Assembly: GCF_024585285.1 (NCBI RefSeq)
Contig: NZ_CP040755.1
Coordinates: 1,054,001 to 1,118,000, forward strand
DNA length: 64,000 nt
From: Colwellia sp. M166
GTDB taxonomy: Bacteria; Pseudomonadota; Gammaproteobacteria; Enterobacterales; Alteromonadaceae
Reading direction: 5' to 3'
Shown here: in pieces, positions 15,951 through 25,423 of the stretch
Position numbering within the stretch: position 1 is the stretch's first letter
Layout of the letters: each line of letters opens with the position of its first letter
The notes under the pieces: model-generated
Databases searched by the model: none
The model's input: the letters and a program-made list of their open reading frames with translations, nothing else
What the model was told of the DNA's origin: nothing
Made by a program: the position numbers and the translations under genes

Positions 15951-17711
15951 ATGACTCAAATTATTCGTTGGCCTGGGCTAATTGCTTTTGCGCTACTTTC
16001 CAGCTTAATTGCTGGGATATTTTTTCTTTTTCTTGATTTATGGATAAAGCTTGGTGTTATTGAAGTACTAGAAAAATCTACCGGTGCCGAGGTTAATATT
16101 GCCAATGTTAGCCACACCTTGTCGCCTTTTGGCGTTAGCTTGCAGGGTTTGCAAATTACCGACCCAAAACAGCCTAGCCATAATCAACTGCAAATAGCAC
16201 AAGCTCATGCACAGATTTACTTAACGCCTTTGTTACGACGTAAAGTGATCATAGAAAATCTCACTGTTTCGGAACTTCGTTTTGCCCAACCGCGCACTGC
16301 TGTTGGTGAAGTTTATCGCCAACCTAATGAAGCTGCCAAACAAGGCTTGAAGCAATTATTACCCGAGCAACCAGAGCTACCCAGTGTTGATGAACTGTTA
16401 GCGAAGTCGCCATTAAAAACCACTAAAGCTATTGAAGAAATTCAACAAGTTTATCGCCAGAACGAACAGCAGCTTACTCAGCTATACCAACAACTGCCAG
16501 ATAAAACTAAACTTATTAGCTACCAAACAAGAATTAAAGCCCTGACTGATACCGATTATAAAGACCCGCAAGAACTACTAACGGCGAAAAAATCCTTTGA
16601 TAAATTACGCGAAGAATTAGGACAAGAACAACAAAAAATCAATGACTTTCAACAAGCAGCATTGACCGCAAAAGAGACCATGTCAGTAAAAATGGCTGAA
16701 TTAAAAGCGGCGCCAAACCAAGATTACCTACAACTTAAGGCATTAATGTCAGGCGATGCGGCGGCAATTAATAACATCACGGGCATGGTTTTTGGTCAAC
16801 AAGCAACCCTATGGAGTCAGTATCTACTTAGCGCTTATCAAATTGCTGCGCCACTGCTAGGCAATAAACAAGCTGAAGAGCAACAACAAGACTTGCGCTC
16901 TGAGGGACGTTGGCTTGAATTTAGTGACAATCAAGCTTTACCTGAATTCTTAATTAAAAATGCCGAAATCTCACTGAACTGGCAAGATGAAGCCATTGAA
17001 AGTCATTGGAAAAACATCACCAACGAGCACGATAAAATTGCTCAGCCAACCTTATTTACTATCAATTCAACGAGCAGCAAACTATGGCAATCGTTAAAAA
17101 TTGATGGCGACTTATGGCTCAAAGATAACGGTATAAAAGCGCAACAAAAGTGGAGTTTACAAGGTTTAGTATTATCCGATCTAGCATTGCTTGATGAAGA
17201 GAAGCTGACCAGCGCAATAGAGACCGCACTAATGAGCAGTAATGGTACGGTTGCCATCGACGAAAATCTAATCAACGGTAGCGGTAGTATTGACCTAAGT
17301 CAGTTAGCGATATCGGCTAAGGGCAGCAATAAATTAACCACAACTATCGCTAATACCTTAAGTCAGCTCAATAGCATGCATATTCAAACGCAAGTAAAAG
17401 GCAACTTTAGTGCGCCTGAACTTAGCTTTACTTCAGATTTAGATAAAGAGTTCACTCGTGCGATGTTGACGAACTTAACCGGTGAACAACAAGCACAGCT
17501 GCAAACTATCAAACAAACCTTAACGGCTAAAATACAAAGTCCGTTAACAGATTCCAATAAACAAATAAGTCAGTGGTCTAATTGGCAAGAACTCAGTAAT
17601 GGTAGCCAAAATCAAATCAAAGATATGTTAACTGCGCAGTTTAGTAATCAACTCGACAAACAAAAAGACAAGTTAAAAAACTTCCTTAAAAACAAGTTTT
17701 CTGGCGGTTAG
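15951..17711 (+). CDS. TIGR03545 family protein (AsmA-like, single membrane anchor)
   Basis: 586 residues. One N-terminal membrane helix (about 11-32) precedes an AsmA-like start (VNIANVSHTLSPFGVSLQGL, then ITDPKQP). A long Gln/Lys/Glu-rich coiled-coil middle (about 145-250) and a beta-rich C-terminal part follow, ending in a basic helix. The family occurs only beside TIGR03546 and its role is unknown; the AsmA resemblance suggests a periplasmic bridge or envelope-lipid function, which is inference. The gene is translationally coupled to the preceding one. Confidence 0.85.
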   Translation: MTQIIRWPGLIAFALLSSLIAGIFFLFLDLWIKLGVIEVLEKSTGAEVNIANVSHTLSPFGVSLQGLQITDPKQPSHNQLQIAQAHAQIYLTPLLRRKVIIENLTVSELRFAQPRTAVGEVYRQPNEAAKQGLKQLLPEQPELPSVDELLAKSPLKTTKAIEEIQQVYRQNEQQLTQLYQQLPDKTKLISYQTRIKALTDTDYKDPQELLTAKKSFDKLREELGQEQQKINDFQQAALTAKETMSVKMAELKAAPNQDYLQLKALMSGDAAAINNITGMVFGQQATLWSQYLLSAYQIAAPLLGNKQAEEQQQDLRSEGRWLEFSDNQALPEFLIKNAEISLNWQDEAIESHWKNITNEHDKIAQPTLFTINSTSSKLWQSLKIDGDLWLKDNGIKAQQKWSLQGLVLSDLALLDEEKLTSAIETALMSSNGTVAIDENLINGSGSIDLSQLAISAKGSNKLTTTIANTLSQLNSMHIQTQVKGNFSAPELSFTSDLDKEFTRAMLTNLTGEQQAQLQTIKQTLTAKIQSPLTDSNKQISQWSNWQELSNGSQNQIKDMLTAQFSNQLDKQKDKLKNFLKNKFSGG

Positions 17712-17880
17712 GCACTATTACCTTTGTTGGTATTAGTGCAACTGCAATGGTACGAGCCAGTAGCACTAATAAAATATACTGATTTGTGCTCTTCTGAGTT
17801 TAATAGCTGTTGCAAGTAATAAGGTTACCTAAGCACAGCTTTTTAGCGTTTGGAAATGTTCACTTGGTGCCAATAAAGAA

Positions 17881-17907
17881 CACTCATCACATTTAATGTG
17901 ATGAGTG
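17881..17907. terminator. Hairpin between convergent genes, probable terminator
   Basis: A perfect 12-bp stem, CACTCATCACAT with its complement and a TTA loop, lies between TIGR03545 (plus) and the subtilase (minus). On the minus strand it is followed by the T-rich TTCTTTATT, so it more likely serves the protease. No strong T-tract on either side. Confidence 0.5.
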
Positions 17908-17952
17908 CTACTCAGCATTAGCTTATTTCTAACGTCGACTATTAACAATTAT

Positions 17953-19953
17953 TTAAAAGTTAATGGTCCAAGTATCAATATAACCAGTATCGCCACGAGC
18001 GTTGTCATATACTTTCAAGCTCCAATTACCATTACGCTCAATACCGGTTGCATCGATAACATAACTATCGGTAATGTCGTCGGCTGAGCCGCCGGTATAT
18101 TCACGCAATACCGAAGAGGCACCCGTTGGTGAAACTAAGGTAAGTTTTAAATCACCAACCCAAGTGTGCTTAATATCAACATTGACCGTCACAGAGCCTG
18201 AATCGCCAGTACCGGTAACATCAATGACGCTAGTGCTAGTTTTTCTGTCGGAAATACTAACATCGGTATCATTAGTATATGAGCCACCGCCCGGAGGAGG
18301 ATTCAACCCATCAGTATAATTGCCCACTAAGCTAACACCGCTAAAGGCGCTATAACCATTCATCATGACATAATACGTTCCATTGTCACTGGTACCGGTA
18401 CAACTCTCGTTGTTGCCATTCGCATAAGGGCGACAATCATAGGTAGCTGTTGTTGGTGCAGCACCAAAACGTACATATAAATCAGCATCGCCAGTGCCAC
18501 CACTCATATCAAAACTGATACCCGTAGCTCCCGCAGGGACTTGCATTGTAAAATTAAGTTGTTCAGAAGTACTACCTGATAACCCGGTCTGCGCCACACC
18601 ATTCTCTAATACACCAGATGTTGGCGGTGGCGGTGGCGTAATACCACTACAACCGTCAGCAGCTAATGCATCATACATTGCTTTCGCTTGTACTAACCCA
18701 TAACCATAACTGTTATCACGTCCTGACGCGCCTAAATCTTGAGCGGTTAGGTTCATTGCTTGGCGAATTTCTTCACCAGTACAACTTGGAAAATGACTCC
18801 ACACCAAAGCGGCAACACCTGAGGCATGAGGTGTTGCCATTGAAGTACCATCCCAAGTAGCATAACTGTTACCAATAATGGTTGACGTTACCGCAACACC
18901 CGGTGCCGCAATTTCCACTTGCGCATTACGCTGTGAAAATGACGCTAAATTTTTATTTGCATCTAACGCGGCAACTGACATAACTGAGTCATATGATGCA
19001 GGGTATGACAAGGATGTATTACCATCATTGCCGGCAGCCGCAATATTAAGTAAACCGGCGTTGGCCGCGGCAATAAAAGCATTTTCTTCTGTCGTACTAG
19101 AGGCTCCGCCGCCAATACTCATACTGATAACTTTAGCACCTGCGGCTTGACACTGCTCAACCGCGCGTACCATATCTGAGCCATAGCCCCAAGTACCACT
19201 ATTATTGAATATTTTTACGTTGTGTACGTCGAGTAAGCCACTCGGGTTTACGCCAACCACGCCTTTGCCGTTATTACCAAGACCCGCAATAGTGCCCGCA
19301 ACATGCGTACCATGCGAATGGCCCGGTTGCCACCAGTTACCGGTATTATTGCCTAAGCCATCATCATTATCGCCGGTAATACCTGCGTCAGTATAAGGTC
19401 GTAAGTCTTCATGATTACCTTCATAACCGGTATCGGTAATACAAATCGACATATTAGCCGTTGCCGCATCACTGACTTGGTCAGCTTGTACTAAGGCAAT
19501 ACCATAAGGTGCTGACTCTGCGGCAGGTGCAACTGCGGCGACTTTACGTTTATCAAAGGCACGGGTAACACTATCAATTAAATAACGGACTGGATCTTCT
19601 TCAATATATTCGACATCAGGATCGCTTTGTAAGAGTTTAAATTGTGCACGACTGAGTTTTGCGGCGACAGCATTTGACCTATCCATATGAAAGAGTGCTT
19701 TTGCACCGTGTTTTTCCAAATGCTTTGAATTAACTGAGCGCTTCTCTTTGCTTGAAACTTTTTCTTTAGCTAGCCCGCGATTAGCTTTAAATTTGACGAT
19801 ATAACGTTTTTCTGTTTTTTTCGCTACATTGCTTTTTACTTCTATGGCTGAAACCAATTCTGCATTGGCTTCAGCAGTAATGGCTGTTATGGTTAACGAA
19901 CTCGCTATTGATACAGCAAGAAATGTTTTTGTTAAAAACTTATTGCTTTTCAT
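17953..19953 (-). CDS. Secreted subtilisin-like serine protease (S8) with PPC and P domains
   Basis: 666 residues. A signal peptide (about 1-30, ending AEANA) is followed by an inhibitor I9 propeptide (about 45-105, KRYIVKFKAN ... YIEEDPVRYL). The S8 catalytic domain shows Asp in CITDTGYEGNHED, His in HSHGTHVAGTIAG and Ser in WDGTSMATPHASG. A bacterial pre-peptidase C-terminal domain follows after a PPPPP linker (about 445-545), and a proprotein-convertase P domain is last (HTWVGDLKLTLVSPTG to the end). It should be exported by Sec and act outside the cell on protein. It is monocistronic. Similar proteases are common in cold-adapted marine Alteromonadales. Confidence 0.95.
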   Translation of the reverse strand: MKSNKFLTKTFLAVSIASSLTITAITAEANAELVSAIEVKSNVAKKTEKRYIVKFKANRGLAKEKVSSKEKRSVNSKHLEKHGAKALFHMDRSNAVAAKLSRAQFKLLQSDPDVEYIEEDPVRYLIDSVTRAFDKRKVAAVAPAAESAPYGIALVQADQVSDAATANMSICITDTGYEGNHEDLRPYTDAGITGDNDDGLGNNTGNWWQPGHSHGTHVAGTIAGLGNNGKGVVGVNPSGLLDVHNVKIFNNSGTWGYGSDMVRAVEQCQAAGAKVISMSIGGGASSTTEENAFIAAANAGLLNIAAAGNDGNTSLSYPASYDSVMSVAALDANKNLASFSQRNAQVEIAAPGVAVTSTIIGNSYATWDGTSMATPHASGVAALVWSHFPSCTGEEIRQAMNLTAQDLGASGRDNSYGYGLVQAKAMYDALAADGCSGITPPPPPTSGVLENGVAQTGLSGSTSEQLNFTMQVPAGATGISFDMSGGTGDADLYVRFGAAPTTATYDCRPYANGNNESCTGTSDNGTYYVMMNGYSAFSGVSLVGNYTDGLNPPPGGGSYTNDTDVSISDRKTSTSVIDVTGTGDSGSVTVNVDIKHTWVGDLKLTLVSPTGASSVLREYTGGSADDITDSYVIDATGIERNGNWSLKVYDNARGDTGYIDTWTINF

Positions 19954-20560
19954 GTTAAGTAAAACCTCTATTTTTTATTTTTTCTTTGGTGTATTAACGA
20001 GGAGAGAAACTCTCCATAGCTTAATGTGAATTAACTATAAACAACGTTTTTCAATACGCTATTCACATGAACTAAAGCTATGGATGAAAATACGGTTTAT
20101 GTCAAAAAGTAGCGTTTTAATCAAAATAAAAGCTAAGGTTCATGAATACTTTTTTGCATAAAAAACAATGCACCTTATAATAAAAATGCTCTAAAGCCAT
20201 ATAAAATACCGTATAAAAACTAAAACCAGCGACTACAAAGACAAAAACAAGCATAATAACGAACAAGCAAAAGCGAATTAAAAGGTAGGATAATTGAATT
20301 AATATTCACAAAGAATTAATTCAACAATAAAAATGTCGTTTTTATATTAAAAAAAGTCGTCATATTTTGAAAAATAAAACGCATATTGGATCTTGATTAT
20401 CGAAGAAGAGCTCAGATAGATTTACTAAACCTTGTGTCGGCTTATTCATTTCTCAGAAGTTAAATCAAAAAAATAGATCATAAAAGGTAAATGATTGAAG
20501 TTCTTGATGCGAAATTTCCAATCTGTTGCTCTCATTTTACAAGTTAAGGTAAAAATAAAA
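19954..20560. other. Gene-free stretch upstream of the subtilase
   Basis: About 600 bp, very AT-rich, with no supported gene. It must contain the protease promoter; I could not fix -35/-10 elements among the many AT-rich candidates. Confidence 0.5.
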
Positions 20561-20588
20561 AAAGCCAGTTAGTTTCCTAACTAGCTTT
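20561..20588 (-). terminator. Rho-independent terminator of the lipoprotein/TonB receptor operon
   Basis: Read on the minus strand, AAAGCTAGTTAG pairs with CTAACTGGCTTT around GAAA, with one mismatch. It is followed by TTTTATTTTTACC, 32 bp after the receptor stop. Confidence 0.88.
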
Positions 20589-20619
20589 TAGCATAACGAC
20601 ATTAATTACATAAAATTAC

Positions 20620-23313
20620 TTAAAAGTCGTATGTATAGCTTACACTAAAGATAGTGCCCACTTCTTTCGAACGTACGGTAATATCAGATTGCGTGACTTC
20701 TTGATCTTCACCGAGTAAGTTCTTCACCTTAACTTTTATTTTCGAATTATAGTCCGGGTAGTAAGTATAAACTGCATCAAGTGAATGAAATGGCTGCTCT
20801 AAGGCGTCTTCTCTACCACCAACACCCGATGCAACAATACGTTCACCGAATACGTTATAGACCAACGAGCTGCTATGATTACCGCTTGCGGCATCGTAAT
20901 TCAACTGTAAGTTCATGACATATTTTGAGTGCCCGGTCATACGCTTTTTAGGATTGGTTAAATTACCGGCAAAGGCTGGGTTTATCGATACTTCTGAATC
21001 ACTCAAGGTAATATTACCTGAAGTAAAGAAACCATCAGCAGCCCAGGTTAAGTCATACAGCCATTCAGCTTCAACGCCATAAACTTCTGCGCTTTCACCA
21101 TTAACAAATGAAAGCGTGTAGTCTTCGTCACCAATCGATAACACTGACTCTATCGGGTTTTCAATATCTTTGTAAAATAAGCCGACTGAGTAGTTATTAC
21201 CATTATCGGCGTAATACTCGTAGCGGGCATCGTAGTTTTTAATCGGGCTACTTTTTAAGCCAACACGGCCAATGGTGCGAATATCGGTTAATGGGTCGTA
21301 ATAAGCCACTGGCACTACTTCACGCAGATCAGGTCGTACAACCGTTTCGCCATAACCAAAGCGAATTTGATAATCATCGCCACCAATATAGGTGAAGGCT
21401 AAAGCACCGAAGAAGTCATCTTCAATAATGCTGCCGTTTTCTATTTTCTCTTCTGAGAAAAAAATATCTAAATCTTCTTTTTTAAAGATTAAACTCGAGG
21501 TAGCAAGTGAAGTTTGTTTAAACTCTTCATAACGAACACCACCACTTACTCGCCAGATATTTTGATAAATCAAATCAAAAGCACCGTAGCCAGCATCAAT
21601 TTTTTGTCCGGCAATATAGTCATCTGCATCAGGTGCTGTGGGCTCATTAAAGTCGACTAAAATATTGTTATTGTCGAGTAACTCATCACTTAGATAACTG
21701 GTTACGCCCAGTACTGAATCTGCGCCACTATTAACTGGAATTTTCACACCGCTGTCATTATTAACCGTAAAACTAGAGGTTGTGTAATAACGACCTTTGT
21801 CTGAAAAATCATAGCCGGCTTTAAACTCAACTTCGAGATCAGAAAAGTACAAAGGTAAAGTAACATTGCCACTATAAGATTTAACGTCATCTTCTAATGA
21901 TAAGTACGAATAAACGGCTCTATTATCATCACCCGTTATAGCTGAACTTTGGTATTGTCCATCGCTATAAGTATCAATAAACTTGTATTTAACATCGGTT
22001 GGAATTTCTGTTTCTGCTGTAGATTCAGTATATTGCCAGTCAAAACCTATACCTGCGTAGTCAGTAAAGGTGTGTTTACCGGTAAATTGCATAATTTCTA
22101 ATGAACGTTCTTCATAATTAAATTCATGTGAACGCTGCGCTTGGCCGTTACCAAAAATGGTATCAACGGTACTGCCATTCGGACTTTCAATGATGCCGAT
22201 GACACTTTCGTCTTCATTATCTTCAAGGTAGATATTGCTCCAAGATAATTTGTGGTTATCAAGTTGATAACCTAAGTTAAATACCGCACTTAAACGTTCA
22301 TTTTCAGTGGTTACTTGCGAAGTTTTTACCGTGTTATAACAAGCGTTAGCGATTTGCTCACTGGTCAGTAGCGTTTCACTACAATCGTCAGAAAAGTTCT
22401 CACTTACTACCGCTGACTTTTTATTCGCAAATTGCCATTTATTGTCATACGAAATAGCGGCTAAAAAACCAAACTGACCACCAAAATAATTTTCGTCGAA
22501 TGAATTACCCATACTCGCTTTTACGTTATAGGTAGGATCAAGCGAATCATCTTTCATCACCATATTACGTGGTAATGATTTTAATAAGTTTTGGTTAATT
22601 GCTGTCGCTTGTTCACCGCGCGTTGCTGCGTCTGTATCAACCAAGTTATCCGTTAAAATGATATTGCGCAGTGAAAAATCACCTTTGTATTGCACGATGG
22701 CATTTTGTAACTCACTGGAAAGCCCATTGCCTTTACGGTCATAAGTAAAACCGTCTGGTGAATTTTCATCGTAAGCTAGTCCAAGCTCAAAGCTGGCAAC
22801 AAAGTCTTTCGGTACCGACTTAGTGCGAATATCAATCGCGCCGCCACCAAATGCTGCCGGCATTGATGGTGAATAAGACTTTTGCACCGATAAACTTTCA
22901 ATAATACTGGCGGGGAAAATATCAAGCGGTATAACATTACGGGTTAAATCAGGGCTTGGAATATTAGCGCCATTTAAACGCGCGCTTGAATAACGCTCAC
23001 CTAAACCACGAACATAGATATATTTACCATCAACTAAGGTTAAACCGGTCACACGTCTTAAGGCTGATGCGGCATCGCTATCACCGGTTTTTGATATTTG
23101 CTCTGCCCCTAAAATATCAGCGACAAAGGCTTGGTTGCGACGCTCTTCAATTACCGCGGCTGCACTGCCTTGTAAGCGAGTTGCTTTGACCACAACTTCT
23201 TCCATAACGCTATTCTCGCCAGCTGCTTCTTGGGCGAACACACTTGGCATATTCGCTAACAACCCTAGCCCAACCGCGAGAGAAACTCTTTTAAGTCTGT
23301 GTTGAGTTTTCAT
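20620..23313 (-). CDS. TonB-dependent outer-membrane receptor
   Basis: 897 residues. A signal peptide (cleavage near SVFAQ) is followed by a TonB-box-like MEEVVVKATR and a plug domain (about 55-165, with VRGLGERYSSARLNG, then IPSPD, typical of this receptor group). A long beta-barrel ends in YTYDF, with a terminal Phe as needed for barrel insertion. It is the second gene after a surface lipoprotein, with 76 bp and an internal hairpin between them. Upstream of the operon is a Pho-box-like sequence, so the cargo may be a phosphorus compound; the ligand is not determinable from sequence. AGGATG ribosome site. Confidence 0.93.
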   Translation of the reverse strand: MKTQHRLKRVSLAVGLGLLANMPSVFAQEAAGENSVMEEVVVKATRLQGSAAAVIEERRNQAFVADILGAEQISKTGDSDAASALRRVTGLTLVDGKYIYVRGLGERYSSARLNGANIPSPDLTRNVIPLDIFPASIIESLSVQKSYSPSMPAAFGGGAIDIRTKSVPKDFVASFELGLAYDENSPDGFTYDRKGNGLSSELQNAIVQYKGDFSLRNIILTDNLVDTDAATRGEQATAINQNLLKSLPRNMVMKDDSLDPTYNVKASMGNSFDENYFGGQFGFLAAISYDNKWQFANKKSAVVSENFSDDCSETLLTSEQIANACYNTVKTSQVTTENERLSAVFNLGYQLDNHKLSWSNIYLEDNEDESVIGIIESPNGSTVDTIFGNGQAQRSHEFNYEERSLEIMQFTGKHTFTDYAGIGFDWQYTESTAETEIPTDVKYKFIDTYSDGQYQSSAITGDDNRAVYSYLSLEDDVKSYSGNVTLPLYFSDLEVEFKAGYDFSDKGRYYTTSSFTVNNDSGVKIPVNSGADSVLGVTSYLSDELLDNNNILVDFNEPTAPDADDYIAGQKIDAGYGAFDLIYQNIWRVSGGVRYEEFKQTSLATSSLIFKKEDLDIFFSEEKIENGSIIEDDFFGALAFTYIGGDDYQIRFGYGETVVRPDLREVVPVAYYDPLTDIRTIGRVGLKSSPIKNYDARYEYYADNGNNYSVGLFYKDIENPIESVLSIGDEDYTLSFVNGESAEVYGVEAEWLYDLTWAADGFFTSGNITLSDSEVSINPAFAGNLTNPKKRMTGHSKYVMNLQLNYDAASGNHSSSLVYNVFGERIVASGVGGREDALEQPFHSLDAVYTYYPDYNSKIKVKVKNLLGEDQEVTQSDITVRSKEVGTIFSVSYTYDF

Positions 23314-23340
23314 GTTTACATCCTGCTTTCAAATCAAGTA

Positions 23341-23369
23341 AAAAAAAGACGCAACTGGTGCTGCGCCTT
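23341..23369 (-). terminator. Intercistronic hairpin with T-tract (attenuator) between lipoprotein and receptor
   Basis: On the minus strand AAGGCGCA pairs with TGCGTCTT (one G-U) around GCACCAGT, and seven to eight T residues follow. It lies inside the operon, between the lipoprotein stop (23390) and the receptor start (23313). Partial termination here would give more lipoprotein than receptor. Confidence 0.65.
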
Positions 23370-23389
23370 AATTTGCTTTTAAGCGTTAA

Positions 23390-25060
23390 TTAATCTTGAT
23401 CTGCGGCTGTAACAGCCGCTTCAACCCATTTGTACCAGTCAGAGCTCGTATCGTTTTCTGATACAGCACCAATGTAATTACCGGCTTGGAAAAAGCTACC
23501 TAGACCTGATAAATCATTCGCTGTGATAGTGATATCAGCTGAATCAACATCAGTAGCAAAGGCATTTGACAGCACGCTTGATGTGCTAGCAATACGCACG
23601 TTTGCAGCGCTATTATCAAACCAATCCGCTTTCGCTGTACCGGTTAATGCTGCAGGCTCTTTGCCTGAAATAAAGCTTTGCTCACCTTTGAATTCATTAA
23701 CACAGGCCATCACAGAGTTTGAGAATGAAACTGAATCGGCATTAATTTCGCCATCTGATTTATGTTCGATACAGTTAGTGCCGTTAGCACCTTCTGTTTT
23801 GACAATTAATACGTTGTAGTACATAGATTTAATAGCATCATCAAACTTAAAGGCTTGTGATGGGTCATCATCTCGTACTGAGCTACCGTCAGTGGTGATA
23901 ACCGTTACGTTAGCAAAAGTAGGGTTTGATGTTGGCGCTTCTGAGTACTCAGCGCCGCCGTTTTTCTCGCCGTCAGTTTCAAAACCGTTATTACCCATAA
24001 ATACATCTGAACCGATAGGGAAAATTCTTTCTGCTTCAACCACTACACCATTTTCAATTACCGCAGGAATAACCACTTCTTGCTTGGTTTCAACCGTACC
24101 GTGTTTAACGAATATGTATTGACCGCTACCTTGCCAACCGGCGTCGATATCAATCGCGTCATCTTGCGTGTCAGTTACCGCAATATGGCTAATTGATGCT
24201 GCGCCACCGAAAAACTCAATGCCGTCATCAAAACCTTGGTGAATATGAATGTAATCAAACTTAGACGCTGAACCAACAGCATTTAATGTTAGTGAGTTAA
24301 GATCATCACCTTCACCGCCAGAGCGTGGACCAGAGCCAGCGTACCAAATTTTTGCAAATTCAATCGCACCACTGTTATCTGCATTATCATTGCCACCAAA
24401 GTAGCTAGTAACACCTTCGGTGGTAACATTACAGGTTGTTGCAGCACGCTGTGCGTCAGTACATTGATTGGTAATACCAAAACCATTGATGATAATACCG
24501 CCCCAATCAGCGAACTGAGCACCATTTCCAACAACATCTAAACGCTCGTAAGCATTAGCTGAAGTAAAGTTGACCGGTTTTTCTAGTGTACCTACGGCAT
24601 TAATTTTTGCGCCACGGCCAATACGAATAATCGCTTCACCTGAAGTGAACGCTAAGTTAGCACCTGCTTCAACCGTTAAGGTTGGACCGTCAGTATTAAC
24701 AGTACAACCGGTTGTGCTATCACAGTCTTTACCCATTAATAACGCGCCAGTAAAAACATGCACACCATCGTTAGGTAATTCAGCAAAAGTTAAGTCTGTT
24801 TCAATTTCAATATTTTTACTGGCAAATGCTGCGGGGTAATTACAGTCACGACCATCATAAGCGCCCTGTAGCTCGCCACGAATAGCACAAAGATTTGTCG
24901 TACCGGTATCAATACCGCCATCGGTATTGTTTGAGTTATTTGTACTATTATCGACACTGTTATCATTCACGGTTGGTTCAATTTTGATATCACCACCACA
25001 ACCAACTAAAGCCATAGCACTTGCAATTACACTTACTTTAAATAGAGTTTTGATATTCAT
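23390..25060 (-). CDS. Surface lipoprotein with parallel beta-helix-like body, partner of the TonB receptor
   Basis: 556 residues. The lipoprotein signal peptide ends in ALVGCGGD (lipobox LVGC), so the mature N-terminus is a lipidated Cys. An Asn/Asp/Ser-rich linker (about 30-55) leads to a repetitive body with ADWGGIIINGFGITNQC, YAGSGPRSGGEG and FEFGGAASISHIAVTD-like rungs, as in right-handed beta-helix proteins. The partner receptor gene follows. Such lipoprotein/TonB-receptor pairs bind a ligand at the cell surface and pass it on. No catalytic residues can be assigned. GGAG ribosome site before the ATG. Confidence 0.75.
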   Translation of the reverse strand: MNIKTLFKVSVIASAMALVGCGGDIKIEPTVNDNSVDNSTNNSNNTDGGIDTGTTNLCAIRGELQGAYDGRDCNYPAAFASKNIEIETDLTFAELPNDGVHVFTGALLMGKDCDSTTGCTVNTDGPTLTVEAGANLAFTSGEAIIRIGRGAKINAVGTLEKPVNFTSANAYERLDVVGNGAQFADWGGIIINGFGITNQCTDAQRAATTCNVTTEGVTSYFGGNDNADNSGAIEFAKIWYAGSGPRSGGEGDDLNSLTLNAVGSASKFDYIHIHQGFDDGIEFFGGAASISHIAVTDTQDDAIDIDAGWQGSGQYIFVKHGTVETKQEVVIPAVIENGVVVEAERIFPIGSDVFMGNNGFETDGEKNGGAEYSEAPTSNPTFANVTVITTDGSSVRDDDPSQAFKFDDAIKSMYYNVLIVKTEGANGTNCIEHKSDGEINADSVSFSNSVMACVNEFKGEQSFISGKEPAALTGTAKADWFDNSAANVRIASTSSVLSNAFATDVDSADITITANDLSGLGSFFQAGNYIGAVSENDTSSDWYKWVEAAVTAADQD

Positions 25061-25163
25061 TACAGTTCTGCTCCGCAGATTTATTATTAAAAAATTTGCG
25101 ATAATAGTACGGAGAATAAATGACAGAATTGTTGAAGTAATGTGTAGTTTTTATTTCACTAGT

Positions 25164-25181
25164 TTGACAAACAGATGACAG
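25164..25181 (-). promoter_or_regulatory. Likely Pho box of the lipoprotein/receptor operon
   Basis: On the minus strand CTGTCAT-CTGT-TTGTCAA: two 7-mers four bases apart, the first perfect and the second five of seven against CTGTCAT. A third perfect CTGTCAT lies at 25120-25126. The sites are 60-120 bp upstream of the lipoprotein ATG. The arrangement is that of a PhoB operator overlapping the -35 region. Confidence 0.6.
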
Positions 25182-25352
25182 CATTAAGTTAAAAAAATCA
25201 TGACATCAGCTAGAAATAAAAAACAAAAAGATAAATAAAGGACTTATATACAATAACTTAAAGAAAACCTCTAAGTTTAAAAAAGAACTATGTTAAATAA
25301 ATAGCAGCCAGATAAAGCAATAATTTTATTTACATCAAAATTTAATGGTATA

Positions 25353-25382
25353 AAAAAACCGAGCATAGTTGCTCGGTTTTTG
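25353..25382. terminator. Terminator after secF (bidirectional stem)
   Basis: ACCGAGCA and its complement around TAGT form the stem, with A-runs on one side and T-runs on the other, so it can work on both strands. It lies 40 bp past the secF stop and closes the queA-tgt-yajC-secD-secF operon. Confidence 0.9.
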
Positions 25383-25423
25383 TGTTTATTTTAGTTAATC
25401 GGTTCGCACCGATTGACAATTGC

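Noticed and set aside
19829..20029. Plus-strand frame at the start of the subtilase gene
   Set aside because: Antisense shadow of the signal-peptide region of the protease; no separate coding signal.
24289..24537. Minus-strand frame inside the surface lipoprotein gene
   Set aside because: Same strand but a different frame from a clearly coding gene with a lipobox and ribosome site; the alternative product has no features.
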